A DNA stretch of 32,628 nt from Arcobacter sp. (GCA_020723085.1 DYJN01000043.1:1-32628); one strand, 5' to 3'; positions 1 through 9,710 are shown, counted from the stretch's first letter. A program made the numbers and translations. Notes: generated from the sequence alone by a model not told the origin.

Positions 1-949
1 TCGCGGGCCAGGCATTCCGGAAGAGCAGCGCGGGGCGGTGTTCGAGAAGGAACGAGGCGGCCGATTCGATACGCGCCGCCTCTACGCCGGCCAGCTCGGC
101 CGCGCGCTGCGGCGGCATGGCTTCCGCCGTCTCCCGCCAGGCGGCCGCGCCGGCGAGCCGCTCCAGCCGGTCCCGGATCTCTGCCCGCGCGAGCCAGCAA
201 TGGCCGATGGCCAGCAGCAGCGCGGTCTCTCCGCCAGGCTTCACGGGCAGCCATTCATCGGCGAGCCCTGCGGTGCGCGATCGGCGGGGCTCCGCCTGAA
301 TCAGCCGGAAGCCGCGCTCGACGGCGAAGGAGGGAGCGGCCCAGCCGTCGAGCACGGGTGTGCCGAGCGAGAGCACGGCCTTGACGCGCGCCAGGTCGGC
401 GTCGAGTTCGCAGCGCGTTTCCAGCAGCGCCGCCACCGCCTGCGCCGTGCCACCTTCAATGGCCGGCGGCGTGAGACACGCTCCGCCGATTATGGCCATG
501 TGGCGCCGGTGCAGCAGCGATGCCGCGCGGCCAGGCGCAAGATCCAGAACGGCAACCGCGCCGCGGCGCTTCTCCGTGGCGGAACGCAGGGCTGCGATCG
601 CCTCCTCCGTCCGCGCGGGCTTGTCCCCGTGGCGGCACTCGCGCAGCCGCAGCGGATGCCACGCCAGATGATGCGCGGCGAAACCCGCGGGGCACATCGC
701 CGCGCCGTTCGGACGCACGCCATGAACTACGCCGTTCGTCATGCGCAGCTTCACCGGGCACGCCGCCGGGCACAGCGTGCAGCGCGCCTCGCGCTCCTCG
801 ATGGCGCCCCGCGGCACGCGCGGCATCCAGTGCCAGTTCTGGCTCCAGATCGCCGTGTCGCCCAACACCCTCCAAGGCAGCGGGGACGCGGCCAGCCCGG
901 CCGCGGCGCCACCGGCCAGGGACAGGACATCTCTGCGGTGCATTCTCAT
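1..949 (-). CDS. Tat-exported molybdopterin-oxidoreductase-type subunit (partial, C-terminus beyond window)
   Basis: The reading frame opens with ATG at 947-949 and runs off the left edge, giving about 316 residues. The N-terminus carries an RRDVLSLAGG twin-arginine-type leader. At about residues 57-64 comes CTLCPAAC, and about 30 residues later MCPAG: the C-x2-C-x3-C...C arrangement that binds the [4Fe-4S] cluster at the start of the molybdopterin oxidoreductase family (CISM superfamily). This implies export as a folded protein with its cofactor. The gene is last in a minus-strand group, 20 bases after a pentahaem cytochrome c, and is preceded by GGAGAAGG. Such pairs occur in polysulfide/thiosulfate reductases, menaquinone reductase (Qrc) and alternative complex III. 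The apparently intact cysteine set argues against the cofactor-poor ActB/QrcB type, but the pterin-binding region lies outside the window, so the substrate cannot be named. Confidence 0.8.
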   Translation of the reverse strand, partial: MRMHRRDVLSLAGGAAAGLAASPLPWRVLGDTAIWSQNWHWMPRVPRGAIEEREARCTLCPAACPVKLRMTNGVVHGVRPNGAAMCPAGFAAHHLAWHPLRLRECRHGDKPARTEEAIAALRSATEKRRGAVAVLDLAPGRAASLLHRRHMAIIGGACLTPPAIEGGTAQAVAALLETRCELDADLARVKAVLSLGTPVLDGWAAPSFAVERGFRLIQAEPRRSRTAGLADEWLPVKPGGETALLLAIGHCWLARAEIRDRLERLAGAAAWRETAEAMPPQRAAELAGVEAARIESAASFLLEHRPALLFRNAWPA

Positions 950-969
950 GAGTCTCGCCTTCTCCGTTG

Positions 970-1554
970 TCACTTGTGGCAATCGAGGCAGCTATGCTCG
1001 ATCCGGTTCTGCCGGTGGCAGGCCACGCAATCGTCCATGCGCATCCCGCCCGCGCGCTTCAGGCCGAGCGGTCCGGCGCGCTTCCCCATTACGTCCTCCG
1101 GGTACCCGGTGAAGCGGTGTACCCGGTAGACGGGCAGCTTTTCGGATTTCCCGATATCGCCGTGACACTTCTCGCAGGCGATCTTCCCGCGCAGCACATG
1201 GGACGCGTGCGGGAATGAGGCATTGTCGGGCTGGCGCAAATACGCCTTCCACCGCGGCTCGATGCCGGGCTCGACGAAGCGCGCGATGAAATCCTTCTCC
1301 GCCTGCGTGGCGCCCATCGGCGCGCTGTGGCAGGCGGCGCAGGTCTCCAGCTTCGGAATGCCGGCGAATGTCCCATCTTCCCGGAACGCGTGGCAGTCCT
1401 CGCAGCTCATGCCGCCCTTCTCGCTCGTGTGGGTGATGTGGCTGAACTGCGCCGGCTGCGGCTCCTCGCGGTAAAGAAGGCGCGGCACGCTCCACCAGCC
1501 CGCGCTGAGCGCCACGCTGAATCCAGCCAGAAACAGAATGCCAGTCCGAATCAT
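970..1554 (-). CDS. membrane-anchored pentahaem cytochrome c
   Basis: A 194-residue protein with five CxxCH haem c sites (C51-H55, C72-H76, C127-H131, C176-H180, C189-H193) and extra histidines able to act as distal ligands. Residues about 4-22 are hydrophobic, without an obvious cleavage site, so the protein is probably tethered to the outer face of the cytoplasmic membrane. The number of haems and the size match the ActA-type pentahaem subunit of alternative complex III, and the arrangement also recalls QrcA, which has more haems. It lies between the cysteine-rich GcvH-like gene (6-base gap; a GGAG site sits inside the end of that gene, so coupling is likely) and the molybdopterin-type subunit. 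I infer that it passes electrons between a quinone-linked complex and a periplasmic partner. The haem sites are certain; complex membership is inference. Confidence 0.9.
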   Translation of the reverse strand: MIRTGILFLAGFSVALSAGWWSVPRLLYREEPQPAQFSHITHTSEKGGMSCEDCHAFREDGTFAGIPKLETCAACHSAPMGATQAEKDFIARFVEPGIEPRWKAYLRQPDNASFPHASHVLRGKIACEKCHGDIGKSEKLPVYRVHRFTGYPEDVMGKRAGPLGLKRAGGMRMDDCVACHRQNRIEHSCLDCHK

Positions 1555-1560
1555 GCTCGT

Positions 1561-2451
1561 CTATCTCCGTCGGCCCGCAGCCGCCGAACCCGTTTCGGAA
1601 AGCAGGCGCAGCGCCTCCTCCGGCTCCAGCAGACCCAGCAGTCCCTCTTCAAACAGCCCGCCGTCGGCCATCGCCGGGACGGCGCCCGCCGGGTGACGGG
1701 ATTGCAGCGTTTCGTTCACCATCCGCGCATCCTCTTCCATCAGGCGCCTCGCCTCGGAAGCGGACACCAGCAATGTCTTCAGTACAGCCGTCTGATCCTC
1801 GGCGAGGCTTCCACGGAACAGCCAGCCCGCCGAGTACGGCTCGCGCAGCGTCCGGCGCGGATCCAGACGCAGGTGGGGGTTGACTGCTTCGATACGGAGC
1901 CGCGCGGGGAAGGTGGCCGTGAAGTCGGTCCCTCCACAGGTGAACACCACCGCAGGAAACGCCGCGCCTCGCGGCGTCAGGATGCCGGCCCGCTCCACCC
2001 CGCTCAAGAGGCGGGCCAAAAACGCGTCGACGCCCAAGTGGCACAACCCCTGCTCCTGCAGATCGATCCACCAGTGGTTCCGCGTATACAAGAGATCCTC
2101 GGGCGCGGCGAACTCGTGGCCCTGAAGCGGCGGACGCGCCGCCCGCAGGATGTCCAGATAGAAGTCGCAGTATTTGTGGGCATCGCTGCCGCACCGCGTC
2201 AGCAGCGGCTCGCTGAACGGCACGAACCGTGTCAGCGGCGAGGCTTCACAGTATTGCACCAGCGCGTGCTCCAGGTGCGGGCAGGGCGGCGCGGCGCGCC
2301 GGAACTCCGGCGAGACCCAGGGGCAATCGCGGAACGCCTCGCTCAGGCAGCGGCAAGCCGCGTCGTCGCTGCGCGTGTCGGGAATCGGCTTGCGGATTCC
2401 CGCCGCCCGGCACCAGCGCACTCGCGCCTCTTTCAGGAATGGGCACTGCAT
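1561..2451 (-). CDS. cysteine-repeat protein with GcvH-like (lipoyl-domain fold) C-terminal part, lipoyl lysine absent
   Basis: This 296-residue protein has two parts. Residues 1-100 hold a tandem cysteine motif: C3, C14, C33, C35, C43 and then C57, C68, C87, C95. The spacing C-x10-C is identical in both copies, as are the 19-residue step to the next cysteine and the final 8-residue step; CPFL and CPHL open the two copies. Residues about 118-215 resemble glycine-cleavage H protein, from YTRNHWW through a proline and an AVNP segment to PYSAGWLF. Counting back from that proline and AVN, the position that carries the lipoyl lysine in GcvH is glycine (G173-G174), so classical lipoylation looks impossible. 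No signal peptide is seen, so it should be cytoplasmic. I recall such proteins next to respiratory gene sets in Acidobacteriota, without a known function. A metal-binding or assembly role for the neighbouring complex is my guess. Confidence 0.75.
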   Translation of the reverse strand: MQCPFLKEARVRWCRAAGIRKPIPDTRSDDAACRCLSEAFRDCPWVSPEFRRAAPPCPHLEHALVQYCEASPLTRFVPFSEPLLTRCGSDAHKYCDFYLDILRAARPPLQGHEFAAPEDLLYTRNHWWIDLQEQGLCHLGVDAFLARLLSGVERAGILTPRGAAFPAVVFTCGGTDFTATFPARLRIEAVNPHLRLDPRRTLREPYSAGWLFRGSLAEDQTAVLKTLLVSASEARRLMEEDARMVNETLQSRHPAGAVPAMADGGLFEEGLLGLLEPEEALRLLSETGSAAAGRRR

Positions 2452-2477
2452 GGCCCTGTCTCCCCTGAATCCGCGGC

Positions 2478-2759
2478 TCAGGACTTCCGCGTCCTGCGGC
2501 GCTTCTTCTCTTCCACAGGCTTTTCCGGCTCGCCGCCGTCGGCCATCGTAAGGCCCAACTCCGGCAAATGGAAGCCATGCGTCGCCATCGTGGCGTCGGC
2601 TTCGGTCTCCGCCGCCGCAGCCCTTTTGTAGCGCGCCGCCAGTTTAGCCAGACCGGCATGCACGGCGACTCCCACGCAGATCAGAGTGATGATGCCCAGC
2701 CCGAGGTTGGTCAGGTTGAGCCAGAGCGTTTGCGGGTCGTTCCAATCAACGCCAAACAT
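2478..2759 (-). CDS. small single-span membrane protein, first gene of the redox operon
   Basis: A 93-residue protein. The chosen ATG (2757-2759) has GGAGGT five bases upstream; an upstream in-frame ATG near 2969 lacks such a site and would add a non-conserved-looking arginine-rich stretch. Residues about 13-35 form one hydrophobic span. After it come KLAARYKR and an acidic/alanine linker, and the C-terminus ends in the basic stretch EEKKRRRTRKS. By the positive-inside rule the tail should be cytoplasmic. I do not recognise a named family. It is 26 bases upstream of the cysteine-repeat GcvH-like gene and heads the operon with the cytochrome and the molybdopterin-type subunit, so a role as a small anchor or assembly subunit of that complex is plausible. 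Confidence 0.65.
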   Translation of the reverse strand: MFGVDWNDPQTLWLNLTNLGLGIITLICVGVAVHAGLAKLAARYKRAAAAETEADATMATHGFHLPELGLTMADGGEPEKPVEEKKRRRTRKS

Positions 2760-2896
2760 CGAACACCTCCCGAACGGACTTGCCGTTCGTCCTTGGTGTT
2801 GCAGTCTGCGGGCCAAACCGGCGCGTGTTGCATTTGCAGGGGTTGCGCGCAAACGCATCCCGTCGGCGTGACGGAATTTCCGACACGCAAGTCTGA

Positions 2897-4306
<1,410 letters not shown>

Positions 4307-4322
4307 AGGAGACCGCCGCGCG

Positions 4323-5072
4323 ATGTACAAACTCGTACTCATCCGCCACGGCGAATCCGCCTGGAACAAGGAGAACCGCTTCACCGGCTGGACCGACGTC
4401 GACCTGAGCGAAAAAGGCGTCCAGGAAGCCTATGAAGCCGGGCGCGTGCTGAAGGAAGCGGGCTTCGAGTTCGACTTCGTCTACACGTCGGTGCTCAAGC
4501 GCGCCATCAAGACGATGAACGTCGTGCTCGACGTGATGGATCAGGACTGGCTGCCCGTCGAGCGCCACTGGCGCCTGAACGAACGCCACTACGGCGCTCT
4601 CCAGGGGCTCAACAAGAGCGAGACGGCGGCCAAGTTCGGCGAGGATCAGGTGAAGATCTGGCGCCGCTCCTACGACGTCCCGCCGCCCGCGCTGACGCCG
4701 GACGACGAGCGCTTCCCCGGGCGCGACCGCCGCTACGCCTCGCTCTCGAAGGCGGACCTGCCGCTCACCGAGTGCCTCAAGGACACCGTGGCGCGCTTCC
4801 TGCCCCTGTGGCATGAGTCCATCGCGCCGCGCATCAGGTCAGGCCAGCGCGTGGTCATCGGCGCGCACGGCAACAGCCTCCGGGCGCTCGTGAAGTACCT
4901 CGACAACATCAGCGACTCCGGCATCATCGAGCTGAACATCCCCACCGGCATGCCGCTCGTCTACGAGCTGGACGCGGATCTCAAGCCCATCAAGTCCTAC
5001 TACCTCGGCGACCCCGAGAAGGTGAAAGCCGCCATGGAAGCCGTGGCGCGCCAGGGCAGGAAGCAGCCCTGA
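4323..5072 (+). CDS. gpmA: 2,3-bisphosphoglycerate-dependent phosphoglycerate mutase
   Basis: Interconverts 3- and 2-phosphoglycerate through a phosphohistidine. At 249 residues it has the usual length of the cofactor-dependent enzyme. [10 protein letters not shown] places the phosphorylated H9 after R8; [16 protein letters not shown] is the family signature; R60 lies in the SVLKR segment; E87 in LNERHYG and H182 in [11 protein letters not shown] complete the active site. It starts just downstream of enolase, with AAGGAG about ten bases before the ATG, and supplies enolase's substrate. A hairpin with a T tract follows the stop codon. Nothing looks degraded. Confidence 0.97.
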   Translation: MYKLVLIRHGESAWNKENRFTGWTDVDLSEKGVQEAYEAGRVLKEAGFEFDFVYTSVLKRAIKTMNVVLDVMDQDWLPVERHWRLNERHYGALQGLNKSETAAKFGEDQVKIWRRSYDVPPPALTPDDERFPGRDRRYASLSKADLPLTECLKDTVARFLPLWHESIAPRIRSGQRVVIGAHGNSLRALVKYLDNISDSGIIELNIPTGMPLVYELDADLKPIKSYYLGDPEKVKAAMEAVARQGRKQP

Positions 5073-5075
5073 ACC

Positions 5076-5104
5076 GGGGGCTTGGAACAGAATCCCCCTT
5101 TTTT
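5076..5104 (+). terminator. intrinsic terminator after gpmA
   Basis: GGGGG at 5076-5080 can pair with CCCCC at 5094-5098, followed directly by six T. The loop is 13 bases. It begins three bases after the gpmA stop, so it probably ends the eno-gpmA transcript. GGAACA (5084-5089) and TGTTCC (5104-5109) offer an alternative overlapping stem. Confidence 0.65.
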
Positions 5105-5114
5105 GTTCCTCCTG

Positions 5115-5152
5115 CGGGGCAGGGCCGGCGCTCGATGCCGCCCCCTGCCCCG
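5115..5152. terminator. strong convergent hairpin between gpmA and the aldo/keto reductase gene
   Basis: GGGGCAGGG at 5116-5124 pairs perfectly with CCCTGCCCC at 5143-5151, extended by C5115-G5152, with an inner CGGC/GCCG stem. It lies between the convergent 3' ends and can form in either transcript. Neither side has a T tract directly after it, so it may be a barrier or processing structure rather than a classical terminator. Confidence 0.45.
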
Positions 5153-5160
5153 TTCTGATC

Positions 5161-5925
5161 TCAGATCCCTTCCAGCTCCCGCCACAGCCGCGCGTTCTCG
5201 CGCAGATGCTGGGCGGATTTCGTCCCCACAAGCACGAAGCCGTCGAACGCCTGCGCGCGGATGAACTCGAACGCTCTGCGGCGCGCCTCGCTGCCTTCCA
5301 CCGGACGCCCGTCCGGATTCATGAGCAGCGCTCCCTCGGCAAACGGGCGGTTCACCAGCAGGCGGATCCCCCGCTCCCGCGCCAATGCGAACACGGGCGC
5401 CATCTCCTGCCGCAGCGGGTTGTACGGGATCTGCAACCACCGGAACCAGCCGGATTCGACGGCGATCCGCGCCGCCTCCATCGTCTTGACGCTCGCGCCG
5501 AACTCCGCGATGCCGCGCCGCCGCGCGGCCTCAAGCGCCCGGTAGACGTCCTCCCGCCTGAGCGCCTCTTCGGTGGCGCGGTGCACCTGGAGCAGATCGA
5601 TCCGCGGCAGCCGTGCCAGAGAGCGGTCCAGGCTGCGGACCAGCGCGGCATGGGAATGATCCCCGTAAGACTCCTCCATGCCCGGCTCCCAGACGTCGCC
5701 GAACTTGGTCGCCAGAGTCACGCGGCCCAGCAGCTCCGGCCGCTCTTGCAGAAACCGCCCGATGCGCTCTTCGCTGCATCCGTAAGAGGATGCCGTGTCC
5801 CAGAACGTCACGCCTTCTTCGACCGCCGCTTCCAGCAGCCGCTGCACCTGCTCTTCGGAGGGAAGCCCCGCCCATCCGGCGCCCCAGGGCCGGCCGATTT
5901 CGATCAGTCCCAGACCGAGATGCAT
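5161..5925 (-). CDS. aldo/keto reductase family oxidoreductase
   Basis: NAD(P)H-dependent carbonyl reductase of the AKR TIM-barrel superfamily. The catalytic tetrad is visible: D43 in FWDTASSYG, Y48 in the same segment, K74 in LATKFGD and H115 in LQVHRA. The C-terminal LVGTKSAQHLRENARL resembles the cofactor-binding end of the family. With 254 residues it is shorter than the usual 300-330. The ATG at 5923-5925 is chosen because it gives the normal short first beta strand (LGLGLIEIG). There is no clear Shine-Dalgarno site, and the open frame upstream reads as low-complexity arginine-rich sequence. It follows the aminotransferase gene by about 90 bases on the same strand. The substrate cannot be told from sequence. 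Confidence 0.88.
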   Translation of the reverse strand: MHLGLGLIEIGRPWGAGWAGLPSEEQVQRLLEAAVEEGVTFWDTASSYGCSEERIGRFLQERPELLGRVTLATKFGDVWEPGMEESYGDHSHAALVRSLDRSLARLPRIDLLQVHRATEEALRREDVYRALEAARRRGIAEFGASVKTMEAARIAVESGWFRWLQIPYNPLRQEMAPVFALARERGIRLLVNRPFAEGALLMNPDGRPVEGSEARRRAFEFIRAQAFDGFVLVGTKSAQHLRENARLWRELEGI

Positions 5926-6016
5926 CGCACTGCCATTCTGACAGACCGCACCGTGGCGGCAGGGCTCCCCCGTTCCGCCCCGGCACGGCGCCCGCCATGC
6001 GGATTCGCGCAGCCCG

Positions 6017-7312
6017 TCACGCGCTGCACTGGCCGGCCGCGCGGCGCATCCATCCCACGGCTTCCAGGATCCGCTCCGTCTCCTCGAAGCCATAGGAGAG
6101 CCGCAGCTGCCGCCGCGAGACTTCTCTCAGTTCTCCGTCCGCGGCCACGCAGTACACGCCCGGAATGTAGATCACCCGCGGCGCGTCCCCGCCGCGCGCG
6201 AGGATCGAGAAAAACTTCGACTCCGGATGCGTCTCCAGCGCGCGGAACGTGAGGTAAAAGTAAAAGCCCGCCGAGCCGCCGGTGACGGATTCCAGCCAGG
6301 GGCCGAGCTCTTCTTCGATCGCCGCCCGCACGGCCACGGCCTTGTCGCGGTAGCCCTGATTCACCCGCCGGATCTGCCCGTCGATGGGGCCGTCCAGCAT
6401 CCAGGACGCCATCTCCTGCACGAACAGCGGCGCGCTGAAGCCCGCGTCGCTCGTGCGCTGCACCATCGCGTTCATCAGCGGCCCGTCCGGCCCCAGCAGA
6501 TAGCCGATGCGAAGCGAAGGCGCGAGGATCTTCGACAGCGTTCCCACTTCATAGGCGATGCCCATCGTGTCCTCGGCGAGCACGGACTGCGGACGGGGCA
6601 GCGACGGGTCGTGGACCAGTTGCTCGTAGGCGAGATCGAAGACCACCGGCACGCGGCGTCGCACTCGCCGGGAGAGATCCGCGGCGATGGCGAGCACCGC
6701 CCGCCGGCGGTCGTTCGACAGCACGGCGCCCGTCGGATTGCTCACCGTCATCACGTAGAAGAACGACACCCGCCCCGCATCCCCGCCAAGCGCCCGGAGC
6801 CTCTCTTCCAACAGATCCGTGCGCAGCCCCTCGCCGTCTTCCGGTACGGCGAGCAGGCGGAATCCGCGGCGCGCCAGGGCATCGAGATAGATGTAATAGC
6901 CGGGATCGGAGGTGACGGCGATGCCGGGCGGGCGGATCTCCGCGAACCCTTCCAGCACGCTCATCGCGCCGCAGGGGCCGATGATCAGGCGTTTCGAGGC
7001 AAGCGTGGCTTCGTCCATCCCTGCCTCGTGCCGGAGCAGGAAAGCGCGCAGAGAGCGGATGAGATTGGGCGACCCTTCGGGTCCGCCGTAGTTGAACGCC
7101 TGCCGGTAGCGCGCCGGATCGCCCGCCACCGCCTCCATCGCTTCCACGAACAGGCGCGTGGGAATGGTGCGCTCATTGACGTAGCCGACGCCGAGGTTGA
7201 TGTCGAAGCCGTCGCGGAAGCCGCGCGCGAAAGCCGCCATCATGCGGTTGGCGGGCGAGGGCGCGGCGCTTCGCGCGCCATATTCGGACAGAAATGTTTC
7301 CAGGCCGTTCAC
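6017..7312 (-). CDS. PLP-dependent aminotransferase, class I/II fold
   Basis: Fold-type I aminotransferase of about 431 residues. K261 in GTLSKILAPSLRIGYLLG is the Schiff-base lysine; N192 in SNPTG, D226 and Y229 in VFDLAYE are the other PLP contacts, and the C-terminal RLSYGF supplies the arginine that binds the substrate carboxylate. The layout resembles the valine-pyruvate/2-aminoadipate group, but the donor and acceptor are not readable. Start choice is uncertain: GTG at 7310-7312 is used here, while a TTG at 7328-7330 overlaps the stop of trxB and sits only three bases after a GGAGG. Either way the gene follows trxB almost without gap and is likely co-transcribed with it. Confidence 0.88.
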   Translation of the reverse strand: MNGLETFLSEYGARSAAPSPANRMMAAFARGFRDGFDINLGVGYVNERTIPTRLFVEAMEAVAGDPARYRQAFNYGGPEGSPNLIRSLRAFLLRHEAGMDEATLASKRLIIGPCGAMSVLEGFAEIRPPGIAVTSDPGYYIYLDALARRGFRLLAVPEDGEGLRTDLLEERLRALGGDAGRVSFFYVMTVSNPTGAVLSNDRRRAVLAIAADLSRRVRRRVPVVFDLAYEQLVHDPSLPRPQSVLAEDTMGIAYEVGTLSKILAPSLRIGYLLGPDGPLMNAMVQRTSDAGFSAPLFVQEMASWMLDGPIDGQIRRVNQGYRDKAVAVRAAIEEELGPWLESVTGGSAGFYFYLTFRALETHPESKFFSILARGGDAPRVIYIPGVYCVAADGELREVSRRQLRLSYGFEETERILEAVGWMRRAAGQCSA

Positions 7313-7326
7313 AGGGCCGCGCCTGA

Positions 7327-8250
7327 TCAATGCCCTCCGGCTTGGAGGAACCGTTCGGCTTCGATCGCCGCCATGCAGCCGGCGCCAGCCGCCGTGATCG
7401 CCTGGCGGTACACGCGGTCCTGCACGTCCCCGGCGTGGAATACGCCCGCCACGCTCGTCCGCGCCCCGCCGTGGCTCACGATGTAGCCGTCGGCGTCGAG
7501 TTCGATCTGTCCCACGAAGGGCTTTGTGTTCGGAATGTGGCCGATGGCGAGGAACAGCCCGTCCACCTCCCGCACCCACGTCTCGCCGGTCTTGACGTTG
7601 CGAAGCTTCACGCCGGTGACGTAGCCCTTCTCCACGTCATAGACGTCCTCGATGACCGCGCTGGTGATCCACCGGATCTTGGGATTGGCGCGGCAGCGCT
7701 CGAGCATGATCTTCGAGGCGCGGAACTCGTCGCGGCGGTGGACGATGGCCACTTCCTCGCCGAAGCGCGTGAGGAAGTTCGCCTCTTCCATGGCCGAGTC
7801 GCCGCCGCCCACCACCATGATCTTCTTGCCCCTGTAAAAGAAGCCGTCGCAGGTGGCGCACGAGCTGACGCCGTGGCCGATCAGCTTCTGCTCGTTCGGC
7901 AGCCCCAGCCAGCGGGCGCTCGCGCCGGAGGCGATGATCAGCGTGCGGCACTCTTCCCACTGCCCGTCGATGCGGAGGCGGAACGGGCGGCGGCTCAGAT
8001 CGGCTTCTTCGACGAGCCCCTGCGCGTATTCCGCGCCGAACCGCTCAGCCTGCTTCTTCATGTTCTCGACAAGCACAGGTCCCTGAATTGTCTCCGGGAA
8101 TCCGGGGAAGTTCTCCACCTCCGTCGTGAGCGAGAGCTGCCCGCCGGGCTCGAGCCCGCTGACGACCAGCGGCTTGAGGCCCGCACGGGCGGTATAGATG
8201 GCCGCGGTGTTGCCCGCGCACCCGGATCCGACAATGATCACGTTTCTCAT
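7327..8250 (-). CDS. trxB: thioredoxin-disulfide reductase
   Basis: FAD-dependent reductase that passes electrons from NADPH to thioredoxin. The 307-residue length is standard. The redox pair is C131-A-T-C134. The NADPH site shows VGGGDSAMEEA (147-157) and HRRDEFRASK, the basic run that selects NADPH; the FAD site ends with GVFHAGDVQDRVYRQAITAAG. A small oddity is the N-terminal FAD motif GSGCAGNTAA, with cysteine where proline is usual. The gene sits between a Gfo/Idh oxidoreductase upstream (50 bases) and the aminotransferase downstream. Confidence 0.96.
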   Translation of the reverse strand: MRNVIIVGSGCAGNTAAIYTARAGLKPLVVSGLEPGGQLSLTTEVENFPGFPETIQGPVLVENMKKQAERFGAEYAQGLVEEADLSRRPFRLRIDGQWEECRTLIIASGASARWLGLPNEQKLIGHGVSSCATCDGFFYRGKKIMVVGGGDSAMEEANFLTRFGEEVAIVHRRDEFRASKIMLERCRANPKIRWITSAVIEDVYDVEKGYVTGVKLRNVKTGETWVREVDGLFLAIGHIPNTKPFVGQIELDADGYIVSHGGARTSVAGVFHAGDVQDRVYRQAITAAGAGCMAAIEAERFLQAGGH

Positions 8251-8300
8251 AAAATTTCACGCTCCGGTTGGTTGATGAAAACAGAATCCGCCGGTTTTGT

Positions 8301-9641
8301 TCAGACTTTCTCCGGCACCACGTATGGCGGCCGATACTTGCGCGTCTGCATCTCGTTGGCTTGGGCGTCGCCGATGAAGCGCCCGTCCGCATCCAGCCGC
8401 AGCGTGCGCCCCACGCGGTAGGCGATGTTCGCCAGGTGGCAGAAATCGGCCGAGCGCGCGGCAATCTCGATTTCCGCGGTGAGCTTCGTGTGGTCGCGCG
8501 ACTTCACCGCTTCGAGGAAATTCTTCATGTGCGCGCTGGTGCCCTCGCCGGTGGCTTTGCCCTCGGCGGTCTTTTCGTACCTGTCGCGCCCGCCCGCGCC
8601 CGCGCTGCGCGCCCCGACGAAATCCGCCATCGTGCTGCGGTAGACGGCGAAGCCCGCCTGATCGAGCACCATGAATCCCTTCTCGCCGAAGAAGATGTTG
8701 CCCACGTAATTGGCGCCGCGGATGGGCGCCAGCGCCTCCGGCGGCGTGGGCAGGTTGCGCACGTCGAACGTCATCTCGCCGTCGTCCCAGTGGAAAGCGG
8801 CGTGCTGCGTGTTCGGCGTCTCCTGGTCGTCCTGCCAGAGGAACTTGCCGCCGCCGCCCATGACGGACTTCGGCCAGTCTTTGCGGCCCAGGCCCCACAG
8901 TGCGATGTCCATCTCGTGCACGCCCTGATTGCCGATGTCGCCGTTGCCGGTGTCCCAGAACCAGTGCCAGTTGTATTCGAACTTGTTCACGCTGAACGGC
9001 TTCATCTGCGCGGGTCCGAGGAACTTGTCCCAGTCGATGCCCGGCGGCACCGGCTGGTCCGGCGTGTGGCCGATGGAGAAGCGCCGGCGGAAGCACAGGC
9101 CGCGCGCCATGTACACCTTGCCGATGACCCCTTCCTTCAGCATCCGGATGGCCTGGATCTTGTGCTCCGTCGAGCGGCTCTGCGAGCCCACCTGCACCAT
9201 GCGCTTGTACTTGCGCGCCGCCTCCACCATCTTGCGGCTCTCAAACATGTTGTGGCTGGCGGGCTTCTCCACGTAGACGTCCTTGCCCGCCTGGCAGGCC
9301 CAGATGGTGGCCAGCGCGTGCCAGTGGTTGGGCAGCGGCAGCGACACCGCGTCGATCTCCTTCGACTCGAACATCTGCCGCATGTCGGCGAACTCCGCCG
9401 GCTTGTAGCCCTTCGCCTTTTCGATCATCGCGATGGCCCGCTCGCGGGCGGCCTGGTTCACGTCGCACACCGCCGCGATGCGGCAGTTCTCGATGGCGTT
9501 ATACAGTTCGATGTGATTCCGCCCGCGCCCGCCGAGGCCGACGATGCCGACCTGCACGCGGTCGTTCGCGCCAAGGATTGGCATCCGCGCCGTCGCCGCG
9601 GCCGCCGCGGCTCCGAGAAAAGTCCGTCGTTCTGTGTTCAT
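8301..9641 (-). CDS. Tat-exported Gfo/Idh/MocA family oxidoreductase
   Basis: NAD(P)-dependent sugar oxidoreductase of 446 residues. The leader ERRTFLGAAAAAATA is a twin-arginine signal, common in this subfamily in Acidobacteriota and Planctomycetota. The Rossmann motif is VGIVGLGGRGRNH, and EKPASHN carries the family's catalytic-site lysine. GIDWDKFLGPA and FWDTGNGDIGNQGVHEMDIA are typical of the secreted subfamily that carries its cofactor through the Tat route. Substrate unknown; the divergent neighbour is a secreted alpha-L-fucosidase, which suggests work on a released sugar or glycoside. A weak GGAG lies about ten bases before the start, and the start is 86 bases from the divergent fucosidase gene, so the two may share a control region. 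Confidence 0.9.
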   Translation of the reverse strand: MNTERRTFLGAAAAAATARMPILGANDRVQVGIVGLGGRGRNHIELYNAIENCRIAAVCDVNQAARERAIAMIEKAKGYKPAEFADMRQMFESKEIDAVSLPLPNHWHALATIWACQAGKDVYVEKPASHNMFESRKMVEAARKYKRMVQVGSQSRSTEHKIQAIRMLKEGVIGKVYMARGLCFRRRFSIGHTPDQPVPPGIDWDKFLGPAQMKPFSVNKFEYNWHWFWDTGNGDIGNQGVHEMDIALWGLGRKDWPKSVMGGGGKFLWQDDQETPNTQHAAFHWDDGEMTFDVRNLPTPPEALAPIRGANYVGNIFFGEKGFMVLDQAGFAVYRSTMADFVGARSAGAGGRDRYEKTAEGKATGEGTSAHMKNFLEAVKSRDHTKLTAEIEIAARSADFCHLANIAYRVGRTLRLDADGRFIGDAQANEMQTRKYRPPYVVPEKV

Positions 9642-9710
9642 GGCAAAATCCGCTCCACTTCTGTCATTCTAGGCGAGCGGGCCTGGCTGCCGTTCGCCCC
9701 ATCCGGGCGA

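Noticed and set aside
1561-2451. Genuine glycine-cleavage H protein
   Set aside because: The lipoyl lysine is absent, the protein is more than twice the normal length, and no gcvT or gcvP lies nearby.
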